NCBI GenBank assembly: GCA_934249275.1
Contig: CAKQKT010000015.1
Coordinates: 1 to 24,719 of the forward strand
Source of the DNA: an uncultured Sutterella sp.
GTDB lineage: Bacteria > Pseudomonadota > Gammaproteobacteria > Burkholderiales > Burkholderiaceae_F
Direction of reading: 5' to 3'
Length of the DNA stretch: 24,719 bases
Below the pieces are notes generated by a model, which was given only the letters and a program-made list of their open reading frames with translations, was not told the origin of the DNA and did not search any database. A program made the position numbers and the translations under genes. This document shows positions 11,484 through 19,816 of this stretch, one piece after another (position 1 is the stretch's first letter; every line of letters starts with the position of its first letter).

Positions 11484-13742
11484 TTACATCTTTCGTCCCC
11501 AGAAGAAATAGACGCCCCAGCCTTCGTCCATCGTGCGGCCGGCCATCAGATAGATGGGCCCCACGATGCTGTCGACGCCCACATATCCGCCGAAGGCCTG
11601 GTGCCAGTCGCTGTCTCCCGAATCGCCCTTCTCGCCGTGGTTGTAGGCGCGGCCGGCTTCAGCCGAGGCGCCGAGCCAGATCTTGCGCTGATCCGTCCCG
11701 AGCCAGTCGGAGATGTTTCGCGAAACACGGACGGAGCCCAGCTGAATGTTGGAGCCCGTCCAACGGCCGTAGGGGCTGCCGGTAAGCTCGAAGGCGCCGC
11801 CGATCGAGAAGATGTTCGGAATGGCCGAGCGACCCATCTTGCCTGAGAGCAGCGTCGTCCAGCGGCCGTAGGTGATCGGCACATAGAAGCTTGCTTCATA
11901 GATGTTCTTGTAGCCCGAGCCGTCCGTATCGAAGATGCGCTCTCCCGTCAGGCTCACGCGATAGCCCTTCGTCGGGAAATTGACGCTGTCAAGCGTATCG
12001 AGCAGAAGCTCCCCGCTCACAAAGGGCGATTCGAATTCCGGCGCCGAATAGTTCGGCAGACCGATCGTGCGGTTCGTGTCCTGCGTGAAGTAGCCGCCGG
12101 CCAGACGAACGTAGCCCAGACGATCGATGGCGTAGCCGAGGCCCACCTGGCTCGTGATGACCCGGTTCTTGTAGCGTGCGACGGCCTCGCCGTTTTCGTA
12201 GACATTGAACGGCTTGACCGAATACTCGACGCTCGCATTGGTGAACCAGTCGGATCCCGGCCCAAGCGGCTGATAGAACTCAACGGAGGCGCGCCGATCC
12301 TTGCCGGCCTGAATATCGCTGCGAAGCTCTGCGCCCCACGGATTGAGCCAGCCCCAGGTATGGGCAAGGAGCACGGTGAACGCATGCTCGTCCCGGAAGT
12401 CGGTCTCAAGCGATCCGCCAAGGCGAATGCTCGAATAACCGGGCTTCTTCTCCTTGGGCTCGAGAACGAGGACCTCCGTTCCGTTCGGGCCCGGCTCGAA
12501 GCGGTATCGCACCGAGCTGTATGCGCCGTCCGCCCAGACCCGGCGGCTTGCCGCCTCAATCTCTGCAGTCGTAACGGGGCGCGACGTGTCGATCTTCGCC
12601 TCGTTCAAAATGGCTTCCGGATTCGCAACCTGAAGTCCCTCAACCCTGACGGAGGCAATGTGATGCGTTTCGCGGCTCGTGGTCGGCATGATGGCGGCCT
12701 GTCGATTGACATCCCAAGCCGCCCACTGCGAGTGTTCGCGGGAGGCAAAGCGCTTGAGCCTGCCCTTGGCCTTCAGAGCAGCCTCATGGCCGCGCTCGAT
12801 GATCTTGTCGCTCTTCTTGAGGTCTGCGCTCGTAAAGTCATCAAGGTCGGGCGTAATGAGAATGTCCTCGGGGCCGAGGTCTGCAAGCGACTTTCTCACG
12901 TTCTGCTCGGTGAGCAGATTCACCATCTGCGCCATCACCGTCACAACGTTGCCGAGCTCCTCGCGCTTGAGAAGCGGCGTTCCCACGTTCACTGCAATGA
13001 TGACGTCAGCGCCCATCTCGCGGGCGAGCGACACGGGCAGGTTGTCGAGAAGCCCGCCGTCCACGAGCATGCGGCCGTGAATCTGAACGGGAGCGAACAC
13101 GCCGGGAAGCGACATCGAGGCGCGCATGGCCATGCCGAGGCTCACGTCCTTCTGCAACACCACGCGCTCGCCCGTAACAAGGTCGGTCGCAATGGCGCCG
13201 AACGGAATGGCAAGATTGGAAAGATCGCTGACGTGGTTTGCGGGCCCGGTCTTCTCATTGAGGAAAAGGTCGAGCTCTTCGGACGGAACAACGCTGTCGG
13301 GAAGCTTGACGCGTCCGTCCCTGCCGAATTCGATGCCAGAAACCGCAAGATTCTTGTAGTCATCCACCTTGAGGCGCCAGGGCAGATCCTTGCGGTCGGC
13401 ACGCGGCGCGATCATGCGGTCCCAGTCGACGCCGAGCACGATGTCCCGAATTTCAGCCGCCGTATAGCCCGCCGCGTAGGCGCCGCCCACCATGGAGCCC
13501 ATGGAGGTGCCCGTCACGACGTCGATCTTGACGCCGAGCTCTTCGAGCACTTCAAGAACGCCCGTGTGCGCAAAGCCGCGGGCGCCGCCGCCCGACAGAA
13601 CGAGGCCCACGCAGGGACGGTTTTCGGCGCGGCATCGTGCGCGCACTTCGTCCGCCGTTCTTGCGAAAGGCTGCGTGCAGGCTGCGGCGAGCCCGAGGGC
13701 CGCCAATGTAAAAACTGCGATCTTCTTAATCTGCATAGGCAT
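11484..13742 (-). CDS. Patatin-like phospholipase with POTRA and Omp85 barrel (PlpD-like type Vd)
   Basis: 752 residues from ATG 13742. The ATG at 13736 is as plausible; the one at 13787 would bury the signal peptide. Neither has a clear ribosome binding site. The signal peptide QIKKIAVFTLAALGLAAAC is followed by the patatin domain (about 45-330): oxyanion loop GGGARG at 51-56, nucleophile Ser80 in GTSMG, and catalytic Asp228 in VDGG. A single POTRA-like domain follows (about 370-440; HIASVRVEGLQVANPEAIL), then an Omp85/BamA-type beta-barrel to the end. This order defines PlpD-like type Vd secreted phospholipases, whose barrel carries the lipase domain across the outer membrane. The last residues are FFWGRKM: the aromatic residues are a few positions inside, and the protein does not end in Phe as is usual for outer-membrane proteins. 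It is transcribed alone, after a terminator at 13801-13838. Confidence 0.9.
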   Translation of the reverse strand: MPMQIKKIAVFTLAALGLAAACTQPFARTADEVRARCRAENRPCVGLVLSGGGARGFAHTGVLEVLEELGVKIDVVTGTSMGSMVGGAYAAGYTAAEIRDIVLGVDWDRMIAPRADRKDLPWRLKVDDYKNLAVSGIEFGRDGRVKLPDSVVPSEELDLFLNEKTGPANHVSDLSNLAIPFGAIATDLVTGERVVLQKDVSLGMAMRASMSLPGVFAPVQIHGRMLVDGGLLDNLPVSLAREMGADVIIAVNVGTPLLKREELGNVVTVMAQMVNLLTEQNVRKSLADLGPEDILITPDLDDFTSADLKKSDKIIERGHEAALKAKGRLKRFASREHSQWAAWDVNRQAAIMPTTSRETHHIASVRVEGLQVANPEAILNEAKIDTSRPVTTAEIEAASRRVWADGAYSSVRYRFEPGPNGTEVLVLEPKEKKPGYSSIRLGGSLETDFRDEHAFTVLLAHTWGWLNPWGAELRSDIQAGKDRRASVEFYQPLGPGSDWFTNASVEYSVKPFNVYENGEAVARYKNRVITSQVGLGYAIDRLGYVRLAGGYFTQDTNRTIGLPNYSAPEFESPFVSGELLLDTLDSVNFPTKGYRVSLTGERIFDTDGSGYKNIYEASFYVPITYGRWTTLLSGKMGRSAIPNIFSIGGAFELTGSPYGRWTGSNIQLGSVRVSRNISDWLGTDQRKIWLGASAEAGRAYNHGEKGDSGDSDWHQAFGGYVGVDSIVGPIYLMAGRTMDEGWGVYFFWGRKM

Positions 13743-13775
13743 GTCGCTTGAAACGAAATCTGTTGAAGCCGATTG

Positions 13776-13785
13776 GACAATTGTC
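13776..13785. repeat. Palindrome GACAATTGTC upstream of the patatin gene
   Basis: A perfect 10-bp palindrome 34 bases before the proposed start codon and close to where a promoter is expected. Possible operator; short enough to be chance. Confidence 0.25.
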
Positions 13786-13800
13786 ATTTGCTAGAGAACG

Positions 13801-13838
13801 AAAACGGCCGCCAGCTCCTCTGCCGGAGTGCGGCCGTT
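13801..13838 (-). terminator. Terminator of the nitrobindin-like gene
   Basis: On the minus strand AACGGCCGC (13838-13830) pairs with GCGGCCGTT (13811-13803), with a further CTCC/GGAG pairing inside the loop and TTTT following. It lies 112 bases after the stop at 13950. Confidence 0.75.
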
Positions 13839-13949
13839 CCTGCCATCCGAACGCTTGACGAGGCTTCAGAGCCTGATCATAACGCCTGACGACGTTCCCA
13901 TAAGCATAATGAAACGACAAAATGCGAATCTGCGGGCGGTTTCGATAGA

Positions 13950-14603
13950 TTACGCCTTCGGACAGCGGTTCAGAAGCCCGGCCTCGATCGCGGCGGCATT
14001 CGGGCGCGGCGCCTCGATCATGCGCATCATATTGGCGTCGGTGTGCTCGAATTCGCCCTTGACGCCGGGAATCTCGAGCTTCGTCACCTGCTCGTAGCTG
14101 AAGCGGCCGTCCTCATGGAACTTGAAGACAATGTCCCAGGACTTGGTGAGGAAGGCTTCTTCGAGGAAAGGATTCGAGCAAATGCCGTTGACCGTCTGGC
14201 CGCGCTCGGCATGGAGGCGGATTTCGCGGTCGCCGGGCTTTGCCGCGCCTTCGGCCATGGCGATCTGGCCGCGCGGAATTGCAAGCGTCATGTAAATTTT
14301 GTGCGTTTCGGGCTCGTAGAGCAGATAGCCGACCTGATCATGAAAGGCGGCAAGCTCGCCCGGCTTCGTGATGTGGACGTGGTAGCGCAGGCCGTAAAGC
14401 ACCTGCGGACCGTTGTTTTGCGGATCCATCACCTCGAAATTCCAAGTTTCGACATACGGCTCCGTTTCCGGGCCTCCGGCCTGCGGATGCGTGTCGATGC
14501 CGTCGTCGCCGAACCATTTGCCGGCAAGCGGCGCAATGGGCCCGAGCATGGAAAGCGTGTCGGGATTGGCAGGCGCCTCTGTGTAGATGTCGCTGTATTT
14601 CAT
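13950..14603 (-). CDS. Nitrobindin-like haem-binding beta-barrel protein (tentative)
   Basis: 217 residues from ATG 14603, with GGGAGG (14617-14612) 8 bases upstream. The N-terminal pattern PIAPLAGKWFGDDGIDTHPQ, then YVETWNF, QVLYGLRYHVHI, FHDQVGYLLYEPETHKI and the late strands resemble the THAP4/nitrobindin (FABP-like) barrel family, whose members bind haem and react with nitric oxide or peroxynitrite. The protein is longer than the usual 160 residues. The family match is by pattern only; the haem-ligand histidine cannot be named with certainty. No signal peptide. It is divergent from the TolC operon, with about 220 bases between them in which I find no convincing promoter pair. Confidence 0.6.
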   Translation of the reverse strand: MKYSDIYTEAPANPDTLSMLGPIAPLAGKWFGDDGIDTHPQAGGPETEPYVETWNFEVMDPQNNGPQVLYGLRYHVHITKPGELAAFHDQVGYLLYEPETHKIYMTLAIPRGQIAMAEGAAKPGDREIRLHAERGQTVNGICSNPFLEEAFLTKSWDIVFKFHEDGRFSYEQVTKLEIPGVKGEFEHTDANMMRMIEAPRPNAAAIEAGLLNRCPKA

Positions 14604-14823
14604 AATCAATGCCTCCCAAAAAGCTGCGGCAGGCGAATAGGCGCACGGCCGCAGTTTGAATCTTCTCTTTCCATGCTAGCACCATTCGGACGGATTACCA
14701 TTCATATTTGCGTCGCCTGTAAAAAAGCGTTCTTTGCATCGCAACTTCGCATTTTTGCAGTCATTTCCGGCCTTCACTTGGTGTTACCATTACGAATTCC
14801 ATCAACAGATACAAATTCTGAAC

Positions 14824-16269
14824 ATGTCCCGTCCCAGTTCAATAGCCGCGGCCGTGCTCGGTCTGTCGGCCGCCTTTGCCGCATGCGCCTCTCCGGCCGC
14901 ACCGACGGCCACCGCCCCCATGGGCTTCGGCGACGCCCGGGTTCTGCTGCACGAACGCGCCGACATCATGGCGGCGGACCGTGCCGAAATCGCCCGCGCC
15001 CAGTCCGAAGCCGAAGCCGCCAAGTCGCTCTCCGGTCCGAAGATCGAAATGGACGTCAAGCAGGTCTGGGGCACCAAGACCGTCGATCTGGACGTCGACA
15101 CGGGGCTCGGCAAGCTCGCCGGCCTTGGCCAGTACCTTTCTCAAAAAGATCCCATTGTCGGCGGAACAATTTCCAGCTTTGCCAGGAATTACGACCACGT
15201 CAACGTCCACTTCAAGGAAGACATCAGCGGTCCGCGCGCAGCCGTGACGGCAACGCTCCCGATCTATACGGGCGGCCTCATCTCGGCCCAGCAGAACGTG
15301 CTCAACTACAAGGTGAACGAATCGCGAGCCGACCGCGACATGCGTGAAAACACGCTCGACGCCGAGCTTGCCGCCCGCTACTGGGGCGTTCAGCTCGCCC
15401 GCAGCGTCGCCGCGCTTCACAAGAGCGTTCTCGAAGACCAGAACGAAGAGCTTCGCCGCGCCAAGCGCTTTGAGCAGAAGGGCATGATCGCCAAGGTCGA
15501 GCGCCTTGCCGTCGAAGTCGCGCGCGACAACGCCAAGCGCACGCTCGTGTCGGCGGAATCCGACGTCAGCGTAGCCGAAGCCGAGCTCATGCGCCAGCTT
15601 CGCGAAACCTCGCTTCCGGAACTTTCCTCGCCGCTCTTCGTTCTGACGGGCGATCTGGGCACGCTCAACGAATGGCAGGACCGCGCCGCAGCGCAGTCGC
15701 CCGCCATTCAGAAGATGAACGCCGTCCGCGCCCAGGCCGGCGAAGGCATCTCCGCCGCCGAGGCCAGCTTCAAGCCCAAGGTCTATGCCTTCGGCACCAA
15801 GAACCTCATCAAGCACTACCTGACGCTTCCCGAACCCGACTGGATGGCCGGCGTAGGCGTCACCTTCACGCTTTGGGACAACCACGACCGCTTCGACAAG
15901 CTCAATGCCGCCCGCAGCGTGGTCACCAAGGCCGAAGCCGCCCGCAGTGAAGCCAAAAACCAAGTGGCCACGGCCGTCGAGGTTGCGTTCCTGCGCGTGA
16001 TGCAGGCCCGCGACGAATTCGAGCTTACGGGCTCGACCGTCGAGCTCGCCCGTGAAAACCTCAAGCTTCGCGAAGCGAGCTTCGCCGAAGGCCTCTCCAA
16101 CGCCGTCGACGTCGATACGGCCCGCACGAAGCTCACGGGCGCCGAAGTCGCCCGCCGCGCCGCAGCCTACAAGTTCGTCGTAAGCTGGGCCATGCTCCAT
16201 GCATCCGCCGGCGCCATGCCCGATTTCATCAATTCTCTTTCCCGCAGCGATCTCGTCGTTGTGAAGTGA
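14824..16269 (+). CDS. TolC-family outer-membrane efflux protein
   Basis: 481 residues from ATG 14824. The frame is open from 14734, but those residues do not fit. The signal peptide reaches AAFAACASPA. The mature protein has the internal duplication of TolC-type proteins: two long alpha-helical coiled-coil stretches (AELAARYWGVQLARSVAALH region and the EVAFLRVMQARDEFELTGST region), each before beta-strand segments (AAVTATLPIYTGG and AGVGVTFTLWDNHDRF). It would form the trimeric outer-membrane duct for the export system encoded next. No Shine-Dalgarno is visible. First gene of the operon. Confidence 0.9.
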   Translation: MSRPSSIAAAVLGLSAAFAACASPAAPTATAPMGFGDARVLLHERADIMAADRAEIARAQSEAEAAKSLSGPKIEMDVKQVWGTKTVDLDVDTGLGKLAGLGQYLSQKDPIVGGTISSFARNYDHVNVHFKEDISGPRAAVTATLPIYTGGLISAQQNVLNYKVNESRADRDMRENTLDAELAARYWGVQLARSVAALHKSVLEDQNEELRRAKRFEQKGMIAKVERLAVEVARDNAKRTLVSAESDVSVAEAELMRQLRETSLPELSSPLFVLTGDLGTLNEWQDRAAAQSPAIQKMNAVRAQAGEGISAAEASFKPKVYAFGTKNLIKHYLTLPEPDWMAGVGVTFTLWDNHDRFDKLNAARSVVTKAEAARSEAKNQVATAVEVAFLRVMQARDEFELTGSTVELARENLKLREASFAEGLSNAVDVDTARTKLTGAEVARRAAAYKFVVSWAMLHASAGAMPDFINSLSRSDLVVVK

Positions 16270-16302
16270 TCCTGAATACTGCTTTCCGCCAATACAACAA
16301 AA

Positions 16303-17316
16303 ATGCCTGAACAGACTCAAGTCCCGGCGCCCAAGCGCACCGTCTCCTCCGTCCCGCTTCTCGTAGGCGGCGCATTCTTTGCCGGCATCGCAGCCTTCCT
16401 CGGCTGGGGTGTCTGGGAAGCCACCCATCCCGCTCCCGTGCCGCTTCAGGGCATGGTCGACGCCCGCACGATTTCCGTTTCCGCCAAGGTTCCCGGCCGT
16501 CTTGCCGAACTCAAGGTCCGCGAAGGCGACGTTCTGAAGGCCGGCGACACGGTGGCCGTGATCGCCATTCCCGAAATCGAAGCCAAGCTTGCTCAGGTGA
16601 AGGCTCAGGAACGCGCCGCACAGGCCCGTGAAGACATGGCCAACACCGGCGCTCGCGTCCAGGAAAAGGAAGCGGCCCGCGCCGACCTTGAACGCGCCAA
16701 GGCGGGCCTGGCACTTGCCGCCAAGACCTACAGCCGCGTCGACGCCCTCTACAAGGAAGGCCTCATTGCCGCCCAGCGCCATGACGAGGCAACCGCTCAG
16801 CTCGCCGCCGCCCGCAAGCTGACCGAAGCTGCGGCCGCCAAGCTCTCGGCCGTCGATGAAGGCGCCCGCATCGAAGACAAGGCCGCCGCACGCGCCCTTG
16901 TCGAACAGGCTCAGGGCGGCGTCTCCGAAGTGACGAGCCTTGCTTCCGAAAGCATCGTGAAGACGCCCGCAGCGGGCGAAGTCACGCGCATCGTGATGGA
17001 GGAAGGCGAAGTGGCTCCCGCAGGCTTCCCGCTGGTGCTCGTCACCGACCTTTCCGACAAGTGGGTCGTCTTCAACATCCGCGAGGACGAGCTCCCCGGC
17101 GTTGAGGTCGGCACGACGCTCAAGGCCTTCATCCCGGCCGTCAACCGCAAGGTCGACCTCAAGGTCACCTGGATCAATCCGCGCGGCGAATACGCCGTGT
17201 GGCGCGCCACGCGCCAGTCCACGGGCTACGACCTTCGCACGTTCGAAGTGCGCGCCCGTCCGGCAGAAGACCTCCCGGCCCTGCGTCCGGGCATGACCGT
17301 CGTCGTCGAGCGCTGA
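16303..17316 (+). CDS. HlyD-family periplasmic adaptor (membrane fusion protein)
   Basis: 337 residues. One N-terminal membrane anchor (about 18-40: VPLLVGGAFFAGIAAFLGWG), then a lipoyl/barrel-sandwich half (ISVSAKVPGRLAELKVREGDVLKAGD), a long alpha-helical hairpin rich in Ala, Glu and Lys (about 85-210), the second lipoyl half (SIVKTPAAGEVTRIVMEEGEV), and a beta-barrel domain ending in LRPGMTVVVER. It links the inner-membrane permeases to the TolC duct. The gene is 33 bases after the tolC-like gene and 9 bases before the first permease, so one operon. Confidence 0.92.
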   Translation: MPEQTQVPAPKRTVSSVPLLVGGAFFAGIAAFLGWGVWEATHPAPVPLQGMVDARTISVSAKVPGRLAELKVREGDVLKAGDTVAVIAIPEIEAKLAQVKAQERAAQAREDMANTGARVQEKEAARADLERAKAGLALAAKTYSRVDALYKEGLIAAQRHDEATAQLAAARKLTEAAAAKLSAVDEGARIEDKAAARALVEQAQGGVSEVTSLASESIVKTPAAGEVTRIVMEEGEVAPAGFPLVLVTDLSDKWVVFNIREDELPGVEVGTTLKAFIPAVNRKVDLKVTWINPRGEYAVWRATRQSTGYDLRTFEVRARPAEDLPALRPGMTVVVER

Positions 17317-17325
17317 TCGCTGAGC

Positions 17326-18651
17326 ATGAAGCAATGGTTTGAAGGCCTTTACAAGGCGGCCCTGATCGAATGCCGGTACACGCGGCATCACCCGCAGCAG
17401 TGGGTGATCTGCGCGCTCATGCCGGTCATCTGGCTTCTCATCGTCGCAAACACCTTCGGCACCGGCCTCATGACGAAGCTGCCCGTCGGCCTCGTCAACG
17501 AGGACGGCGGTCCGCTTGCGCGCGAGCTCGTCATGACGCTTGACGCCCTGCCGAGCATCAGCCTCAAGGGCTTCGACTCGGCAGCGCAGGCGAGCGACTC
17601 GCTCTCGCACGCGGAAACCTACGGCACGATCGTCATTCCCAAGGACTTTACGAAGAACGCCCTCAACGGCCGCGGAAGCACGGTCGAGCTTCTCATCAAC
17701 AAGAGCTACTACGCCATCGGCACCATTCTCGAAGTGGACGTGAAGACGGCGCTTGCCGACGTGCAGAAGGCTGCCGGCACGCTTCAGATGACCGCCGCCC
17801 GCGGCGGCTCCCTCAAGGCCGAGTCGCACAACCTGCGAATCACGATGCCCGAGGTCTACTTCCTCGGCAACACGGGCTTCAACTTCAGCGCGTACCTTCT
17901 CCCGACCCTGATTCCGGGCCTCATCGCGCTCGCAGCAGTCATCACCTTTGCGGGCGTGCTCGTTCGCGAATGGCGTGACGGCGGCGCCACGCGCCTTCTG
18001 GAAGCCGCTCACGGCTACGCGTCGGCCGCCATTCTCGGCAAGCTCCTGCCGTGGTTCCTCTTCTACGTGCTGGTCGGCTTCTGCTGGGTCTTCGGAATCA
18101 TCGGCGTCCAGGGCTGGACCGCCGCAGGCTCCGTGACCGTCTGGCTCGGCGCCACGGCGATGCTCGTCGCCGCCATGGCCGCGATCGCCGTGCTCTTCAC
18201 GTCGGTCTCGATCAGCTGGCCCATCGCCGTCTCCGGCGTGATCTGCTTTGCCGCGCCGTCGTTCCCCTTCACAGGGTTCTCCTACCCGCTCGACTCGATG
18301 ACGCCGGGCGCCGCCTTCTTCGGCGAGCTGCTGCCCCTGACGCACTATCTCGCCGTCCAGGGAGAATGCTGGATCCTCAATTCACCGCTTGACTGCGTCT
18401 TCACCCGGCTCGTTCCGCTCGCGCTGCTCATCGCCGTGCCACTTGCGGCCGGACTTCCGATCCTCGGCGCACGCCTTCGCACCTGGAGCCTGAAGGATCC
18501 GGATCAGGACCGCATCCGCACGCTACTCGTGAAGGAAGCCGTCATCACGGACGAAAACAACGGAGGCGCCAAATGTACAAGACGCCCGGCTTCTGGCGCA
18601 CCTTCATCAACACGATCAAGGCTTCCTTTCTCTCCCGCGACACGATTCTGA
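17326..18651 (+). CDS. ABC-2 type permease, first subunit
   Basis: 441 residues. Architecture of the ABC2_membrane_3 type: one N-terminal helix (about 26-45, VICALMPVIWLLIVANTFG), a periplasmic domain of about 140 residues (VGLVNEDGGPLARELVMTLD, later IVIPKDFTKNALNGRG), then five or so helices from about 185 (YLLPTLIPGLIALAAVITFA, LLPWFLFYVLVGFCWVFGII, ATAMLVAAMAAIAVLF and so on). The last 25 residues are Arg/Ser/Pro-rich and come from the stretch that overlaps the start of the next gene by 79 bases. No ATP-binding motifs are present here or elsewhere in the operon. Confidence 0.88.
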   Translation: MKQWFEGLYKAALIECRYTRHHPQQWVICALMPVIWLLIVANTFGTGLMTKLPVGLVNEDGGPLARELVMTLDALPSISLKGFDSAAQASDSLSHAETYGTIVIPKDFTKNALNGRGSTVELLINKSYYAIGTILEVDVKTALADVQKAAGTLQMTAARGGSLKAESHNLRITMPEVYFLGNTGFNFSAYLLPTLIPGLIALAAVITFAGVLVREWRDGGATRLLEAAHGYASAAILGKLLPWFLFYVLVGFCWVFGIIGVQGWTAAGSVTVWLGATAMLVAAMAAIAVLFTSVSISWPIAVSGVICFAAPSFPFTGFSYPLDSMTPGAAFFGELLPLTHYLAVQGECWILNSPLDCVFTRLVPLALLIAVPLAAGLPILGARLRTWSLKDPDQDRIRTLLVKEAVITDENNGGAKCTRRPASGAPSSTRSRLPFSPATRF

Positions 18652-19805
18652 TCTTTGCGGGCGCAGTCGCCTTCTATCTGATCTTCTACGCCTGGCCCTA
18701 CGGCAACCAGCAGATCCAGCACGTTCCCACGGCCGTGCTCGACCTCGACCGTTCGGCCGCCGCTCGACGCCTCGTCACGGCCATGGACGCCTCTCCGGCC
18801 ATCGAAGTCGTGCATGTCGCACAGTCCGAAGACGATGCCATGGACGGCTTCAGGCGCGAGAAGTTCTCCGTTCTGATCACGATTCCGAAGGACTTTGAAA
18901 AGTCTCTGGCCCGTGGTGAAAACACCACCCTTCACGTGCTCGGCAACGGCGCCTTCCCCGTGAAGGCCCGAGCCGTACAGGCTGCGCTCAGCGGCGTCGT
19001 CACCGACAAGCTGAAGCTCCTTGACGACGCCCGCGTCTATGCCACAGGCCTGCCCGGCACGAGCGTGCACGCCCATCATCAGGCGCCTCCGAGCCTGCGC
19101 GTGCAGTACATGTACAACGAGATCGGCGGCTACGGCAACTACACTGTGCCCGTTGTCGGCGTCATCATCATTCAGGCCGTGATGCTCATGGCCATTACGA
19201 TGGCGCTCGGCGGCTGGCTTGTGGCCGCACGACGCGAGCCCTTCGTCGAAGCCGCCCTGGACCATCCCATCAATCGAGGAACGGCCGTCTGGCTCGCCTT
19301 CACGGTCATCTCGTTCCTCTGGTTCATCTACATGCAGGGGTTCGATTTCTGGTGGCATGAATACGGCTCCATGAGAAACATGGCGGCAACCCTGGCTACC
19401 GGCCTCCTTTTCTCGGCCTCCGTCGCCTCCTTCGGCATGGCCGTCACGATCCTTCTCGGCTCGAACCGCTGGACAAGCCAGGCCGTCGTGATGATCTCGG
19501 CGCCCGCTGTCTTCCTCTCCGGCGCCATCTGGCCCATCACGAACCTTTTGAGCGGCCCCGTCTTCGCGTTCTCGCTCTTCATTCCGAGCTCGCCCGCGGT
19601 GCCCGCCCTTCTTGCCGCCTCCCAGGACGGCGCGCTCACCGGGACCCTCCTTCAATATTGGGGCATTCTCGGCCTGCAGACGCTCTTCTATCTCTCGACG
19701 GCGCTCTTTCTCGTGAACCGGCGCGACAGGCGCGAGGACCACGCTCAGGCCTTCAGCCGCGAAGCGCTCTCGCGCGAGCCATTCAAGCCGGAACAGAAAG
19801 TCTGA
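18573..19805 (+). CDS. ABC-2 type permease, second subunit
   Basis: 410 residues; GGAGG (18561-18565 approximately) sits 6 bases before ATG 18573. It has the same layout as the preceding permease, a sign of ancient duplication: helix at about 24-43 (TILIFAGAVAFYLIFYAWPY), periplasmic domain with VLDLDRSAAARRLVTAMDAS and VLITIPKDFEKSLARGENTT, then five to six helices from about 190 (VPVVGVIIIQAVMLMAITMA and others). It probably forms a heterodimer with the first subunit. The ATPase that would drive it is not encoded in this operon. Together with the adaptor and TolC, it forms a tripartite exporter of unknown substrate. Confidence 0.88.
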   Translation: MYKTPGFWRTFINTIKASFLSRDTILIFAGAVAFYLIFYAWPYGNQQIQHVPTAVLDLDRSAAARRLVTAMDASPAIEVVHVAQSEDDAMDGFRREKFSVLITIPKDFEKSLARGENTTLHVLGNGAFPVKARAVQAALSGVVTDKLKLLDDARVYATGLPGTSVHAHHQAPPSLRVQYMYNEIGGYGNYTVPVVGVIIIQAVMLMAITMALGGWLVAARREPFVEAALDHPINRGTAVWLAFTVISFLWFIYMQGFDFWWHEYGSMRNMAATLATGLLFSASVASFGMAVTILLGSNRWTSQAVVMISAPAVFLSGAIWPITNLLSGPVFAFSLFIPSSPAVPALLAASQDGALTGTLLQYWGILGLQTLFYLSTALFLVNRRDRREDHAQAFSREALSREPFKPEQKV

Positions 19806-19816
19806 GGACAAAAGAC

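Noticed and set aside
12360..13751. 463-codon plus-strand open frame
   Set aside because: Antisense to the patatin/Omp85 gene; no recognisable motifs and His/Arg-rich composition.
14839..18345. 1168-codon minus-strand open frame
   Set aside because: It lies antisense to the TolC, HlyD and permease genes, which have clear domains. The translation is His/Gly/Asp/Glu-rich shadow sequence caused by high GC at third positions.
18504..19811. 435-codon minus-strand open frame
   Set aside because: Antisense to the second permease; charged, repetitive shadow composition.
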